Positions 7,195-15,138 are shown, counted from the first letter of the stretch. The stretch: 18,527 nt of DNA from Caulobacteraceae bacterium (GCA_004144935.1 SDZP01000025.1:1-18527); one strand, 5' to 3'. Numbers and translations: made by a program. The notes: generated by a model not told the origin, from the sequence alone.

Positions 7195-8184
7195 CTACTG
7201 GCCGTTCTGCGGCACCAGTCCCCAGGCCCCCTGGCCCAGGATGCAGGTCGAGGCCTTGGGCGGACAGAGGCCCTGCGAGCGCTCGGCGTAGATCTGCTCG
7301 ATGATCTCCGGATTGGCCCGCAGCGCCTCGCCGCGCAGGCGGGTCGATTCGGCGATGCCGCGCGCCGTCTCGATGGCGGCCTCGGCGTTCGCCCGGGCCT
7401 CGGCGGCCTTCTGCTGGGCGGCGAGGGTGCGTTGCTCGGTCTGGGTGCGGGCCTCGACGGCGGCGGTGACGCTGGCCGGGTAGCGGATGGTGCCGACCCA
7501 TTCCATCTGGCTGATCTCGACGCCTTCGGCGGCCCATTTGTTGCGCACCCGCTGGAAGGCCTTCTGGATGACCATCTGGCGGCCGGCGCCCATCAAGGAG
7601 CCGGTGCAGGGCGGGGCGTTGGCGGCCGGGGTCGGGGTGACGCCCGAGGCCGTGCCGACCGGGTTGAGGTTGCAGGACACCGGCACCTGCTCGGTCTCCT
7701 TGGCGATGGCCGAGCGCACGTCGTTGCGGATCTGGCCGTCCAGCAGGTCATCGAACGGCTGGCGCCAGCGGGCGTAGAGGTCGGCGGCCCGGTCGTCGCG
7801 CACCCGGATGGTCAGGTTGACGTCGGCGGTCATCGGCAGGCCGGTCTGGTCGGCGAAGGCGATCTCCTCGTTCTCCTTGCCGTCGCTGTTGGGCTCGCGG
7901 GTGTAGCTGTAGGTCCGCTGGCGGGTCGGGTAGACGATGATGTCCTCGCCCAGCCCCTTCCAGTGCCAGCCGGGGCGCAGCTCGGTCAGCTGCACGCCGG
8001 GGTTCTCGCCGAACTTGGTGGTCTTGATGCCGGCCTCGCCGCTCTCGACTGTGGTGCTGCAGGCGGTCACCGTGCAGCCGGCCCCGGCCAGCAGCAGGAC
8101 CAGCGCGCCGATCATCAGCACCCCGCGGCCGATGTTGCCGCCGGCCCTGCCGATCTTCGACAGCCTGGAATCGTTCATGCTCAT
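7195..8184 (-). CDS. SPFH/Band 7 (prohibitin-like) membrane protein
   Basis: The 329-residue protein has an N-terminal hydrophobic anchor (about residues 21-36). A Band 7 domain follows (about 45-235), beginning TTVESGEAGIKTTKFGENPG and including MTADVNLTIRVRDDRAADLY. An Ala/Glu/Gln-rich coiled coil follows (about 238-300: VEARTQTEQRTLAAQQKAAE and onward). SPFH proteins oligomerise at membranes and scaffold proteases or lipid domains; no specific role is assignable here. Odd points are an Ala/Pro/Thr-rich loop between two cysteines inside the domain (about 167-191) and two cysteines in the tail. Cys37 lies in a poor lipobox context. The ATG at 8184 is chosen because GAGGGG lies at a good distance; ATG 8178 is the alternative. 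The leader can fold over this site. Confidence 0.88.
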   Translation of the reverse strand: MSMNDSRLSKIGRAGGNIGRGVLMIGALVLLLAGAGCTVTACSTTVESGEAGIKTTKFGENPGVQLTELRPGWHWKGLGEDIIVYPTRQRTYSYTREPNSDGKENEEIAFADQTGLPMTADVNLTIRVRDDRAADLYARWRQPFDDLLDGQIRNDVRSAIAKETEQVPVSCNLNPVGTASGVTPTPAANAPPCTGSLMGAGRQMVIQKAFQRVRNKWAAEGVEISQMEWVGTIRYPASVTAAVEARTQTEQRTLAAQQKAAEARANAEAAIETARGIAESTRLRGEALRANPEIIEQIYAERSQGLCPPKASTCILGQGAWGLVPQNGQ

Positions 8185-8188
8185 GGAA

Positions 8189-8232
8189 GTCCCCTCGAAA
8201 AGCCTGGCCCGCAGGCTGACGGTTCAGGGGAC
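8189..8232 (-). promoter_or_regulatory. Leader fold pairing the Band 7 gene's Shine-Dalgarno
   Basis: On the minus strand GTCCCCT (8232-8226) pairs perfectly with AGGGGAC (8195-8189), which contains most of the Shine-Dalgarno of the gene starting at 8184. Between them is a second perfect 6-base hairpin, AGCCTG (8217-8212) with CAGGCT (8206-8201) and a five-base loop, followed by three more T. The inner hairpin with T-run could instead be a weak terminator for the upstream dxs-lipoprotein unit. Both readings are inference; the pairing itself is seen directly. Confidence 0.5.
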
Positions 8233-8244
8233 GCGCGGCAAGCG

Positions 8245-8595
8245 CTAGGAGCGGGCGTCCTGCCGCGCCCGGTAGTCGAGCATGGCGTCGCGCACCCATT
8301 TGCAGGCGCCCGTACGGCCGACCAGGGTCGATTCCTCGACCAGTCCCTGGAGGTCGGTCTGCACCAGGACGTCGCAGCGGGTCCGGGTCCAGGCGAACAT
8401 CATCTTGCGGCCGACGGTCTCCTTGCGGTCGGGCAGGCCGAGGGTGCGGTAGACCACCGCCACGTCCTGGCCCTTCATGGCGTCCAGCCCCTCGCGGATC
8501 GGCTCATAGACCCGGTTGGGGCCGGTCGCGCAGCCGCTCATCGCCAGGCCGACGGCCAACAGCGCCATCCCCCGCATCACACCCGACCTCATCAC
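8245..8595 (-). CDS. Small predicted lipoprotein downstream of dxs
   Basis: This is a 116-residue protein that I cannot assign to a named family. A signal sequence ends in AMSGC, a plausible lipobox (Cys22). The mature part includes VAVVYRTLGLPDRKETVGRK followed by MMFAWTRTRCDVLV. The pattern of a short lipoprotein with LG-x-P then a downstream Trp recalls BamE/OmlA-like small outer membrane lipoproteins, but this is only a resemblance. Two more cysteines (in RTRCD and GACKW) could pair. The start is GTG 8595 or the immediately following ATG 8592, with GAGGGGG just upstream. The gene begins 11 bases after the dxs stop, so it is probably cotranscribed with dxs. Confidence 0.78.
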   Translation of the reverse strand: MMRSGVMRGMALLAVGLAMSGCATGPNRVYEPIREGLDAMKGQDVAVVYRTLGLPDRKETVGRKMMFAWTRTRCDVLVQTDLQGLVEESTLVGRTGACKWVRDAMLDYRARQDARS

Positions 8596-8606
8596 GCTGT
8601 TCCCCC

Positions 8607-10520
8607 TCAGGCCCGGCGACCAGCCGTGGCCACATTGTCCAGGCCAAGGGCGCTGAGCGCGCCGCCGGCGATGCCGGCCGCGTCGAGGCCGGCCTGGGCG
8701 TACATCAGATCCGGCTTGTCCTGGTCCTGGAACACGTCCGGCAGCGCCAGGGTGCGGACCTTGAGGCCCCGGTCCAGCGCCCCGTGCGCCGCCAGTTCCT
8801 GCAGGACGAAGGCCCCGAAGCCGCCCATGGCGCCTTCCTCGATGGTGACCAGCGCCTCATGCTCGCGGGCCAGCCGCAGCATCAGCTCGATGTCGAGCGG
8901 CTTGGCGAAGCGGGCGTCGACGACGGTGGCCGACAGGCCGCGCGCGGCCAGCAGGTCGGCCGCCTTCAGCGTCTCCGCCAGGCGGGTGCCGAACGAGACC
9001 AGGGCCACGGCCGTGCCCTCGCGCATCACCCGGCCCTTGCCGATCTCCAGCGGCTCGTTGACCGCCGGCATGATGAGGCCCGACCCTTCGCCGCGCGGGT
9101 AACGGAAGGCGCTCGGCCGGTCGTCGATCGCCGCCGCCGTCGCCACCATGCGGGCCAGCTCGACCTCGTCGGCCGCCGCCATCAGCACCATGCCGGGCAG
9201 CGCGCCCATGAAGCCGATGTCGAAGCTGCCGGCGTGGGTCGGGCCGTCGGCGCCGACGAGGCCGGCGCGGTCCATGGCGAAGCGCACGGGCAGCCTCTGG
9301 ATGGCGACGTCGTGCACCACCTGGTCGTAGCCGCGCTGCAGGAAGGTCGAATAGATGGCGCAGAAGGGCTTCATGCCGTCGGCGGCCAGGCCGGCGGCGA
9401 AGGTCACCGCATGCTGCTCGGCGATGCCGACATCGAAGCAGCGCTTGGGGAAGGCCTTCTGGAACAGGTCGAGGCCCGTGCCGGACGGCATGGCGGCGGT
9501 CACCGCCATGATCCGGTCGTCCTTCTCGGCCTCCTTCACCAGGGCCTGGGCGAAGACCTTGGTGTAGCTGGGCGGGCCGGCGGCGGCCTTGGCCTGCTCG
9601 CCGGTGACGACGTTGAACTTGACCACGCCGTGGTACTTGTCCTCGGCGCTCTCGGCCGGGCCGTAGCCCTTGCCCTTCTGCGTCACGATATGGACCAGCA
9701 CCGGCCGGTTCATCTCCTTGACGTTCTGCAGGACCGGGACCAGCGCATCCAGGTCATGGCCGTCGATCGGCCCGACGTACTGGAAGCCCAGCTCCTCGAA
9801 GAAGGTGCCGCCGGTGACCATGCCGCGGGCGTATTCCTCGGCCTTGCGGGCCGCTTCCTGCAGGCTCTTGGGGAAGACCCGGCTCATCGACTTGCCGAGG
9901 TTGCGCAGCGACTGGTAGCCGCCGGACGACACGACCCGGGCCAGATAGGCGCTCATGCCGCCGACCGGCGGGGCGATGGACATGTCGTTGTCGTTGAGGA
10001 TGACGATGATCTGGCCGGTGGTCTCGGCGGCGTTGTTCATCGCCTCGTAGGCCATGCCGGCGCTCATCGAGCCGTCGCCGATCACGGCGATGACCTTGTT
10101 CTCCTCGCCCTTGGCGTCCCGCGCCGCGCAGAAGCCGAGCGCCGCCGAGATCGAGGTGGCGGCATGGGCGGCGCCGAAGGCGTCGTACTCGCTCTCCGCC
10201 CGCTTGGTGAAGCCTGACAGCCCGCCGCCCTGGCGCAGCGTGCGCATGCGGTCGCGGCGGCCGGTGAGGATCTTGTGCGGATAGGCCTGGTGGCCGACGT
10301 CCCAGATGACGATGTCCTTGGGAGTCTCGAACACATGGTGCAGCGCCACGGTCAGTTCGACCACGCCCAGGCCCGCGCCCAGGTGCCCGCCGGTGACGGA
10401 GACCGAGTCGATGGTCTCGGCCCGGACCTCCTCGGCCAGCTGCTTCAGCTGAGGCAGGGTGAAGGCACGCGTGTCCGCCGGCGAGGCGACGGTATCGAGC
10501 AGCGGAGTCACTGGGGGCAT
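8607..10520 (-). CDS. dxs: 1-deoxy-D-xylulose-5-phosphate synthase
   Basis: Dxs condenses pyruvate and glyceraldehyde 3-phosphate to DXP, the first step of the MEP isoprenoid pathway, and also feeds thiamine and pyridoxal synthesis. The 637-residue protein has the N-terminal thiamine diphosphate domain (GGHLGAGLGVVELTVALH, then GDGSMSAGMAYEAMNNA at about 148-164, and NDNDMSIAPPVGGMSAYL). The pyrimidine domain carries GIAEQHAVTFAAGLA with the catalytic Glu near 368 and DRAGLVGADGPTHAGSFD. A transketolase C-terminal domain follows. The ATG at 10520 (MPPVTPLLDTV) matches the family start. The frame is open to a TTG at 10571 and an ATG at 10535, both less likely. No Shine-Dalgarno is seen at any of them. 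Confidence 0.97.
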   Translation of the reverse strand: MPPVTPLLDTVASPADTRAFTLPQLKQLAEEVRAETIDSVSVTGGHLGAGLGVVELTVALHHVFETPKDIVIWDVGHQAYPHKILTGRRDRMRTLRQGGGLSGFTKRAESEYDAFGAAHAATSISAALGFCAARDAKGEENKVIAVIGDGSMSAGMAYEAMNNAAETTGQIIVILNDNDMSIAPPVGGMSAYLARVVSSGGYQSLRNLGKSMSRVFPKSLQEAARKAEEYARGMVTGGTFFEELGFQYVGPIDGHDLDALVPVLQNVKEMNRPVLVHIVTQKGKGYGPAESAEDKYHGVVKFNVVTGEQAKAAAGPPSYTKVFAQALVKEAEKDDRIMAVTAAMPSGTGLDLFQKAFPKRCFDVGIAEQHAVTFAAGLAADGMKPFCAIYSTFLQRGYDQVVHDVAIQRLPVRFAMDRAGLVGADGPTHAGSFDIGFMGALPGMVLMAAADEVELARMVATAAAIDDRPSAFRYPRGEGSGLIMPAVNEPLEIGKGRVMREGTAVALVSFGTRLAETLKAADLLAARGLSATVVDARFAKPLDIELMLRLAREHEALVTIEEGAMGGFGAFVLQELAAHGALDRGLKVRTLALPDVFQDQDKPDLMYAQAGLDAAGIAGGALSALGLDNVATAGRRA

Positions 10521-10569
10521 CAATGCGCAGTCCATGCCGGCGCGATCTGCCGCGCGCCCTTGAACAGGC

Positions 10570-10597
10570 AAACTAGCGCTCGCGGCGGGCCCTGCAA
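10570..10597 (-). promoter_or_regulatory. Candidate housekeeping promoter of dxs
   Basis: On the minus strand TTGCAGG (10597-10591), a 13-base spacer and GCTAGTTT (10577-10570) compare with the Caulobacter consensus TTGACGS-N10-14-GCTANAWC at five of seven and five of seven specified bases. A start near 10563 would leave a leader of about 40 bases. It lies after the terminator-like hairpin of the preceding gene, as expected for an independent unit. Confidence 0.5.
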
Positions 10598-10642
10598 ACC
10601 AAAGGCTGAAGGATTCCCGAGAATTCCGCGTGCAGACGGCCC

Positions 10643-10666
10643 GCCAGGCCCCCTCAGGGGCCTGGC
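10643..10666 (-). terminator. Terminator-like hairpin after the RTX gene
   Basis: GCCAGGCCCC and GGGGCCTGGC form a perfect 10-base stem with a 4-base loop, beginning about ten bases after the stop of the minus-strand RTX gene. No T-run follows on that strand, so termination would rest on the strong stem alone, which is common in GC-rich genomes. It separates this gene from dxs. Confidence 0.6.
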
Positions 10667-10675
10667 TTCAGCGAT

Positions 10676-13141
10676 CTAGAGCAGCCAGCCGCCGGTATCG
10701 GCGCGCACATCGCCGTTGACGCTGAGCTGGTAGTCGGCCCGTCCGTCGCCATCGATGTCCAGCCGCACGGTCGAGGTGTTGTTGGCAGCCGTGTAGTAGA
10801 CATAGAGCTGGCCGGCGGTCTTGGTGAAGCCGGTGAGACTGACCTGGAAGGCCGGATCCCCGGCCAGGGCGCCGTTGGCGTCGATGCCGCTGAAGTCCAG
10901 CTTGTCGACGCCGACCTCGTAATCGAACACCGAGTCGATCTCCAGCACCGGCTGGCTGACGCTCTCCTGCAGCACCCGGAAGATGTCGGCCCCGCCGCCG
11001 CCGGTCATCTGATCGCGGCCACGGCCGCCGATCAGGACGTCCTCACCGAGGCCGCCAAACAGCTTGTCGGCCCCGTCCAGCCCCGACAGCACGTTGGCCC
11101 CGTCGTTGCCCTTGAGGGTGTTGCCGTCGGCGTTGCCGGTCCCGTTCAGATTGTCCGTCGTGTAGAGTTCGAGCGCCTCGAGGTTCTCGGTCAGCACAAA
11201 GCTGACGTAGGCGCGCACCAGGTCGCTGCCCTGCCCGGCCGCCTCGGAGATGCTGTCGCCGGCCGAATGCACGACATAGACGTCATTGCCGGCCCCGCCA
11301 AACAGGCTGTTGGTCCCGGCCCCGCCGTCCAGGTTGTCGTTGCCGCCGCCGCCGACCAGGGTGTCGGAGCCGTCGCCGCCGTCCAGCCAGTCGTTGCCCG
11401 AGCCGCCGGTCAGGGCGTCGTCGCCGTCGCCGCCGAACAGCTTGTTGGCGCCCAGGCTGTCGAACAGCGTGTCGTTGTCGTCGCCGCCGTCCAGAATGTC
11501 GTTGCCGGCGCCGCCGGTCAGAGTGTCGTCGCCGGCGTCGCCGAACAACTGGTCATTGGCGTCGCCCCCAATGATCTCGTCATCGCCGCCGCGGCCGCGC
11601 AGGACGTCCTTGCCCAGACCGCCGAAGATGAAGTCGCCCAAGCCTCCGCCGGTGAAATTGTCAGCGCCGGTCGTGCCGAAGAAGTTGCGCTGGTCGGCCT
11701 GACCGAAGATCAGGTAGGCGACGCCCGAATTACCGCCGTTCGGGTCGGCGTAGGGGGCGCCGACCAGAAAGTCGTCAAGGCCGTCGCCGTTGACATCGCC
11801 GGCCGCGCCGATGCTGGTGGCGGCCTGGTCACCAGCCGCCGCGCCCTGGATGCGAATGCCGTCGGCGGCGGTCAGCCCGGCGAGGTTGAGGTTGGCGGAG
11901 AATCCGCCGGCCTTGCCGAACAGAACGTAGGCGGCCCCTGAATCACTTCCCCCTACATCTGACCGCCGCGCGCCGACGAACAGGTCGTCGAAGCCATCGC
12001 CGTTGACGTCGCCCGCCCCGGAGACCGTCCGGCCGGCTATGTCGTTCGCCGCGATCCCGGCGATCCGGAAGCCGTTGGTCCCGTTGAGGTCATTGACGCT
12101 GAGGCTGGCCGCGAACCCGGAAGCGGCGCCGAAGACGACGTAGGCGGCCCCGGACGCGCTGCCGTTGGGGTCGGCGGCGTAGGCGCCGAAGATCATGTCC
12201 TGGTAGCCGTCGCCGTTGATGTCCCCCGCAAGGGCGGCCGTGCCGAGGCGATCGTTGGCCGCCCCGCCGGTCAGCACGAAGCCGTTGGTTCCATCCAGGT
12301 TGGTTACCCCGATCGTCGCGGCCGTCGCGCCCCGGCCGAAGATCACATAGCCTGCGTTGGCGCTCACCCCGCCAATGACCAGGTCATCGTAACCGTCCTT
12401 GTTGATGTCGCCGCCGCCGCCGACGTCCCAGCCAAGGTCGGAACCGGGCCCCGGTCCGATGATCCGAAAGCCGTTCGAGCCGTTCAGGCCGGACAGCTCG
12501 ATAGCCGCCGGCCTGGCGGAAGCCGAGCCGTAGACGACGTAGACCGCCCCGGCGTTGACGCCGTTGATATCGGCGGCATAGGCGGTGACCACCATGTCGT
12601 CGTAGCCATCGCCATTGAAGTCACCGGCCGCCGAGACCGCCCAACCGCCGAAGGCCGTAGCCTCGGCGCCGTTCAAGCGAAAGCCGTTGCTGCCGTCGAG
12701 ATCGGCGACGTCGAGCGCCGCCGCGCGAGGACCGGCGCCGCCATAAACAATGTAGGAATAGCCCGAGAAGGTTCCGTTGGGTGAGCCGCCTGGCGCGGAC
12801 ACGACCAGATCGACCGCCCCGTCCCCGTTGATGTCGCCTATCCCGTCCACGTCCCAGCCGAGGAAGTACCCGCTCTGGGTGGTCGAAATGACAAAGCCGT
12901 TGGTTCCGTCGAGCGTGGTCAGGTCGAGGCCCGCTGTGAAACCGCCGCTGCGGCCGAAGACGACATAAACGCCGCCGCCGTCGCCGCGGGCTGTGACCAC
13001 GAAGTCGTCGACCCCGTCCTTGTTGAAATCGCCCAGTCCTTCGACGGCCCAGCCCATGAAGGTGCTGGCCGCCAGGCCGTTGATCTGGAAGCCGGTGCTC
13101 GGATCCAAGCTGGCAAGGTTGATGATCGCCGGAAAGCTCAT
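10676..13141 (-). CDS. Large secreted FG-GAP/RTX calcium-binding protein
   Basis: The 821-residue protein lacks a signal peptide. Seven FG-GAP repeats fill residues 1-485; each has a calcium loop of the type GDxNxDGxxD, at about 38, 102, 173, 244, 306, 377 and 448, consistent with a seven-bladed propeller. RTX nonapeptide-like repeats (GGxGxDxLx) follow at about 495-625 and 670-718. A C-terminal module like that of serralysin-type exoproteins then ends DVRADTGGWLL. The design fits calcium-dependent folding after type I secretion, probably as an adhesin or surface protein; no catalytic domain is visible. The ATG at 13141 has GGGGGGA upstream; an open TTG start at 13156 is rejected. No ABC exporter or TolC-like gene lies nearby. 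It sits between ispA and dxs with its own hairpin terminator. Confidence 0.9.
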   Translation of the reverse strand: MSFPAIINLASLDPSTGFQINGLAASTFMGWAVEGLGDFNKDGVDDFVVTARGDGGGVYVVFGRSGGFTAGLDLTTLDGTNGFVISTTQSGYFLGWDVDGIGDINGDGAVDLVVSAPGGSPNGTFSGYSYIVYGGAGPRAAALDVADLDGSNGFRLNGAEATAFGGWAVSAAGDFNGDGYDDMVVTAYAADINGVNAGAVYVVYGSASARPAAIELSGLNGSNGFRIIGPGPGSDLGWDVGGGGDINKDGYDDLVIGGVSANAGYVIFGRGATAATIGVTNLDGTNGFVLTGGAANDRLGTAALAGDINGDGYQDMIFGAYAADPNGSASGAAYVVFGAASGFAASLSVNDLNGTNGFRIAGIAANDIAGRTVSGAGDVNGDGFDDLFVGARRSDVGGSDSGAAYVLFGKAGGFSANLNLAGLTAADGIRIQGAAAGDQAATSIGAAGDVNGDGLDDFLVGAPYADPNGGNSGVAYLIFGQADQRNFFGTTGADNFTGGGLGDFIFGGLGKDVLRGRGGDDEIIGGDANDQLFGDAGDDTLTGGAGNDILDGGDDNDTLFDSLGANKLFGGDGDDALTGGSGNDWLDGGDGSDTLVGGGGNDNLDGGAGTNSLFGGAGNDVYVVHSAGDSISEAAGQGSDLVRAYVSFVLTENLEALELYTTDNLNGTGNADGNTLKGNDGANVLSGLDGADKLFGGLGEDVLIGGRGRDQMTGGGGADIFRVLQESVSQPVLEIDSVFDYEVGVDKLDFSGIDANGALAGDPAFQVSLTGFTKTAGQLYVYYTAANNTSTVRLDIDGDGRADYQLSVNGDVRADTGGWLL

Positions 13142-13211
13142 GTCCGATCCCCCCAAGGGCCCGGGCGTCGCGACCGGGTCTATCGGATTGCGACGCTACC
13201 CAATTTAGGCA

Positions 13212-13237
13212 GTGCTAGCTATAACGACGTTTTCAGT
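13212..13237 (-). promoter_or_regulatory. Possible promoter of the RTX gene
   Basis: On the minus strand GCTAGCAC (13219-13212) matches the Caulobacter -10 consensus GCTANAWC at all but one base. The 7-mer 11 bases upstream (ACTGAAA) is a poor -35. It overlaps the end of ispA. A start near 13205 would give a leader of about 65 bases. Confidence 0.32.
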
Positions 13238-14120
13238 TTCGCCGGCCAAGGACGAAGTCGACCGAGTCGCGCAGCACGGATGCCCGTTCGCCGAAGCCGT
13301 CCAGATGCGCCCGCGTCTGCGCGGCCAGCAGCTCGACCCGCTCCTTGGCGGCGTCGAGACCCAGCAGGGTGACGTAGTTGGCCTTGCCCTTCGCCGCGTC
13401 CTTGCCGCCGGCCGCCTTGCCGAGCTGGGCCGGGTCGCCCTCGGCGTCGAGCACGTCGTCGGCCATCTGGTAGGCGAGGCCCAGATCCTGGGCGAAGGCC
13501 ATCAGGGCGTGGCGTTCGGCTTCCTGGGCATGGGCCATGACCAGCGGGATCTCGAAGGCGTAGGCGATCAGGGCCCCGGTCTTCAGCCGCTGCATGCGTG
13601 CGACGCCGCCGAGGTCTTCGCGCACCCCCAGGATGTCGATCATCTGGCCGCCGGCCATGCCCTGCGCGCCCGACGCCACGGCCAGCTTGCGGACCAGTTC
13701 GGCGCGGACCGCGCCGTCCGGGTGGGTGTCGGGATGGGCCATGATCTCGAAGGCGGCGCTCTGCAGCGCATCGCCGACCAGCACGGCGGTGGCCTGGTCA
13801 TACTCGATGTGGACGGTGGGGCGGCCGCGCCGCAGATCGTCGTCGTCCATGCAGGGCAGGTCGTCATGCACCAGGCTGTAGGCGTGGATACACTCCAGCG
13901 CGCAGGCGGCGCGCAGGACGGGGCGCTCCGGCAGGTCGAACATCTTGCCCGTTTCCAGGGCAAAGAAGGGCCGCAGCCGCTTGCCGGGTCCCAGCGCCGC
14001 ATAGCGCATGGCCTCGGTCAGCCGGCCCTCGGGGCCGTCGGCGCGGGGCAGCAGCGCATCCAGCGCCACGGTGACAAGATCGGCCGCCTCGGCGATCCGG
14101 CGGTCGAGGCTGAGAGACAT
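13233..14120 (-). CDS. ispA: Polyprenyl synthetase, probably farnesyl diphosphate synthase
   Basis: IspA condenses isopentenyl and dimethylallyl diphosphate to geranyl and farnesyl diphosphate. The 295-residue protein has the first aspartate-rich motif DDLPCMDDD (residues 86-94) and the second DDVLD (221-225), plus GPGKRLRP (45-51) and KANYVTLLG (246-254). Tyr at position -5 before the first motif together with the two-residue insert in DDLPCMDDD is typical of bacterial farnesyl synthases, but a GGPP product cannot be excluded by eye. The start at 14120 overlaps the xseB stop as TGATG, and this decides the start; the longer open frame to 14216 lies within xseB. The xseB-ispA-dxs order is common in proteobacteria, but here dxs is displaced by the RTX gene. 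Confidence 0.94.
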   Translation of the reverse strand: MSLSLDRRIAEAADLVTVALDALLPRADGPEGRLTEAMRYAALGPGKRLRPFFALETGKMFDLPERPVLRAACALECIHAYSLVHDDLPCMDDDDLRRGRPTVHIEYDQATAVLVGDALQSAAFEIMAHPDTHPDGAVRAELVRKLAVASGAQGMAGGQMIDILGVREDLGGVARMQRLKTGALIAYAFEIPLVMAHAQEAERHALMAFAQDLGLAYQMADDVLDAEGDPAQLGKAAGGKDAAKGKANYVTLLGLDAAKERVELLAAQTRAHLDGFGERASVLRDSVDFVLGRRN

Positions 14121-14362
14121 CAGCCGAACTCGGCCGGTTCGACGCCGGTAGGTGTTCCTTGCGCGAGAACGACCTTCTCGACGCGCAGGCGGGCCGCCTC
14201 GAGCTTCTTCTCGCAATGCGCCTTCAGCAACGCGCCGCGCTCATAGACGCCGATCGATTCCTCAAGCGGGGCCTGGCCGGACTCGAGCGTCTGAACGATG
14301 CGCTCCAGCTCCTTGAGGGCGTCCTCGAAAGACAGGGCGTCGATGGCGGCGGTGTCGGTCAT
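14120..14362 (-). CDS. xseB: Exodeoxyribonuclease VII small subunit
   Basis: XseB is the small subunit of exonuclease VII, which degrades single-stranded DNA; it wraps several copies around the XseA large subunit. The 80-residue protein carries the family core LSFEDALKELERIVQTLESG (residues 10-29), then PLEESIGVYERGALLKAHCE and KKLEAARLRVEKV. Length is normal. AGGAAG lies about six bases before the ATG. Its stop overlaps the ispA start by one base, the standard arrangement in many proteobacteria. The catalytic subunit XseA is not in the window. Confidence 0.96.
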   Translation of the reverse strand: MTDTAAIDALSFEDALKELERIVQTLESGQAPLEESIGVYERGALLKAHCEKKLEAARLRVEKVVLAQGTPTGVEPAEFG

Positions 14363-14456
14363 GTCGCTTCCTGGGGGAAAGCGGGCACCCTAGAGAGCCG
14401 GACGAAACCGGGCAACGATGCAAGACAGTCAATTTCGGTTGAAGCCGGCGTGGCCG

Positions 14457-15077
14457 TCAGCCGCGCACGAATTTCCGCGCGCACCAGTAGCGGAAGCCCT
14501 GGTCCTCGACGCATTGCCAGCCCTGGCGGCGCAGGGCCGAGCCGACCCGCTGGTTGAAATAGCCGTGGGCGACGATCAGGACGTCCTGCCCCTGGTCGGC
14601 CATGGCCCCGACCATGCGGGCCGCGTCGGCGGCGCGTTGTTCGGCCTGGCGGTGGGTCTCGACCTCGTCGTGCTTGTCGCTGAGCACCCAGTTGAGCCGC
14701 GCCAGGAAGCCCCAGATCTTCGGCGACAGCCGCAGCCAGGCCGGCCATTTCGGCGGCGGCAGCGGGGCCTCGACGAACAGCGGATCCTGGGCGAAGGCCC
14801 TGCCGCCGCAGATGGCGTGGGTCGTCTCGATCGAGCGCGGCCGGATCGAGGCGATGATCACGTCGGCGTCGCGCGCGACGATCTTCAAGTCCTCGGGCGG
14901 TGTCTGGCCAGGCTTGATCCCCTTGACCTCATAGCCGGCCCACCATGTGCGGTATTCCTCGGCGTTGAGCCGGACGCGACGCGACTGGGCCGGCTCGCCG
15001 TGCCGCACAAGCGTCACCGAACCGCCCTTGCGGACGGCGGCGGCGGGCGCGTTATCGGCGGTCATAGCGTCTGCCAT
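14457..15077 (-). CDS. Histidine phosphatase family protein
   Basis: The protein belongs to the phosphoglycerate mutase-like histidine phosphatases. VTLVRHGEPA (residues 21-30) gives the phospho-accepting His26 and its Arg25. SIRPRSIET (78-86) supplies the second arginine, and LIVAHGYFNQRVG (168-179) the second catalytic His171. A likely acid is Glu104. At about 206 residues it has no cap domain large enough to suggest a substrate, so the physiological substrate is unknown. The start could be ATG 15077 or 15065; neither has a good Shine-Dalgarno. A longer frame to 15164 overlaps the deacetylase gene and is unlikely. It lies 61 bases after that gene and 94 bases before xseB. Confidence 0.85.
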   Translation of the reverse strand: MADAMTADNAPAAAVRKGGSVTLVRHGEPAQSRRVRLNAEEYRTWWAGYEVKGIKPGQTPPEDLKIVARDADVIIASIRPRSIETTHAICGGRAFAQDPLFVEAPLPPPKWPAWLRLSPKIWGFLARLNWVLSDKHDEVETHRQAEQRAADAARMVGAMADQGQDVLIVAHGYFNQRVGSALRRQGWQCVEDQGFRYWCARKFVRG

Positions 15078-15138
15078 ACCTGAAGAAGACCACGCCTCCG
15101 GGGTCGGTTCCCGCCTGACGCGGCCCCCCGGCGCACCG

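Noticed and set aside
7432..9102. A 556-codon open frame on the plus strand opposite the Band 7, lipoprotein and dxs genes
   Set aside because: It is the antisense shadow of very GC-rich genes; its translation is low-complexity (Gly, Ala, Arg, His, Gln) with no motif, while the opposite strand encodes clear families.
8784..10217. A 477-codon open frame on the plus strand opposite dxs, and similar ones at 1142-2245 (opposite fliM) and 15325-16134 (opposite the deacetylase)
   Set aside because: Each mirrors a well-supported gene, has biased composition rich in Gly, Val, His, Gln and Asp, and has no recognisable domain. They arise because GC-rich third positions remove stop codons.
10521..10571. 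Longer dxs start (TTG 10571 or ATG 10535)
   Set aside because: The added residues match nothing in the Dxs family, the TTG lies in the -10 element of the candidate promoter, and the ATG at 10520 gives the normal N-terminus.
11280..11640. Regular short repeats that could suggest a CRISPR or tandem DNA array
   Set aside because: They are the coding DNA of RTX nonapeptide repeats in one continuous reading frame, with degenerate spacing of about 27 bases and no unique spacers.
13218..13225. Perfect plus-strand -10 match (GCTATAAC) at the end of ispA
   Set aside because: It has no -35 at the right distance and points antisense into ispA; it arises beside the palindromic GCTAGC used in the minus-strand candidate.
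14427..14432. TTGACT on the minus strand between the phosphatase gene and xseB as a promoter
   Set aside because: The hexamer is a good -35, but no convincing -10 follows at the proper distance; a promoter may exist there but I cannot place it.
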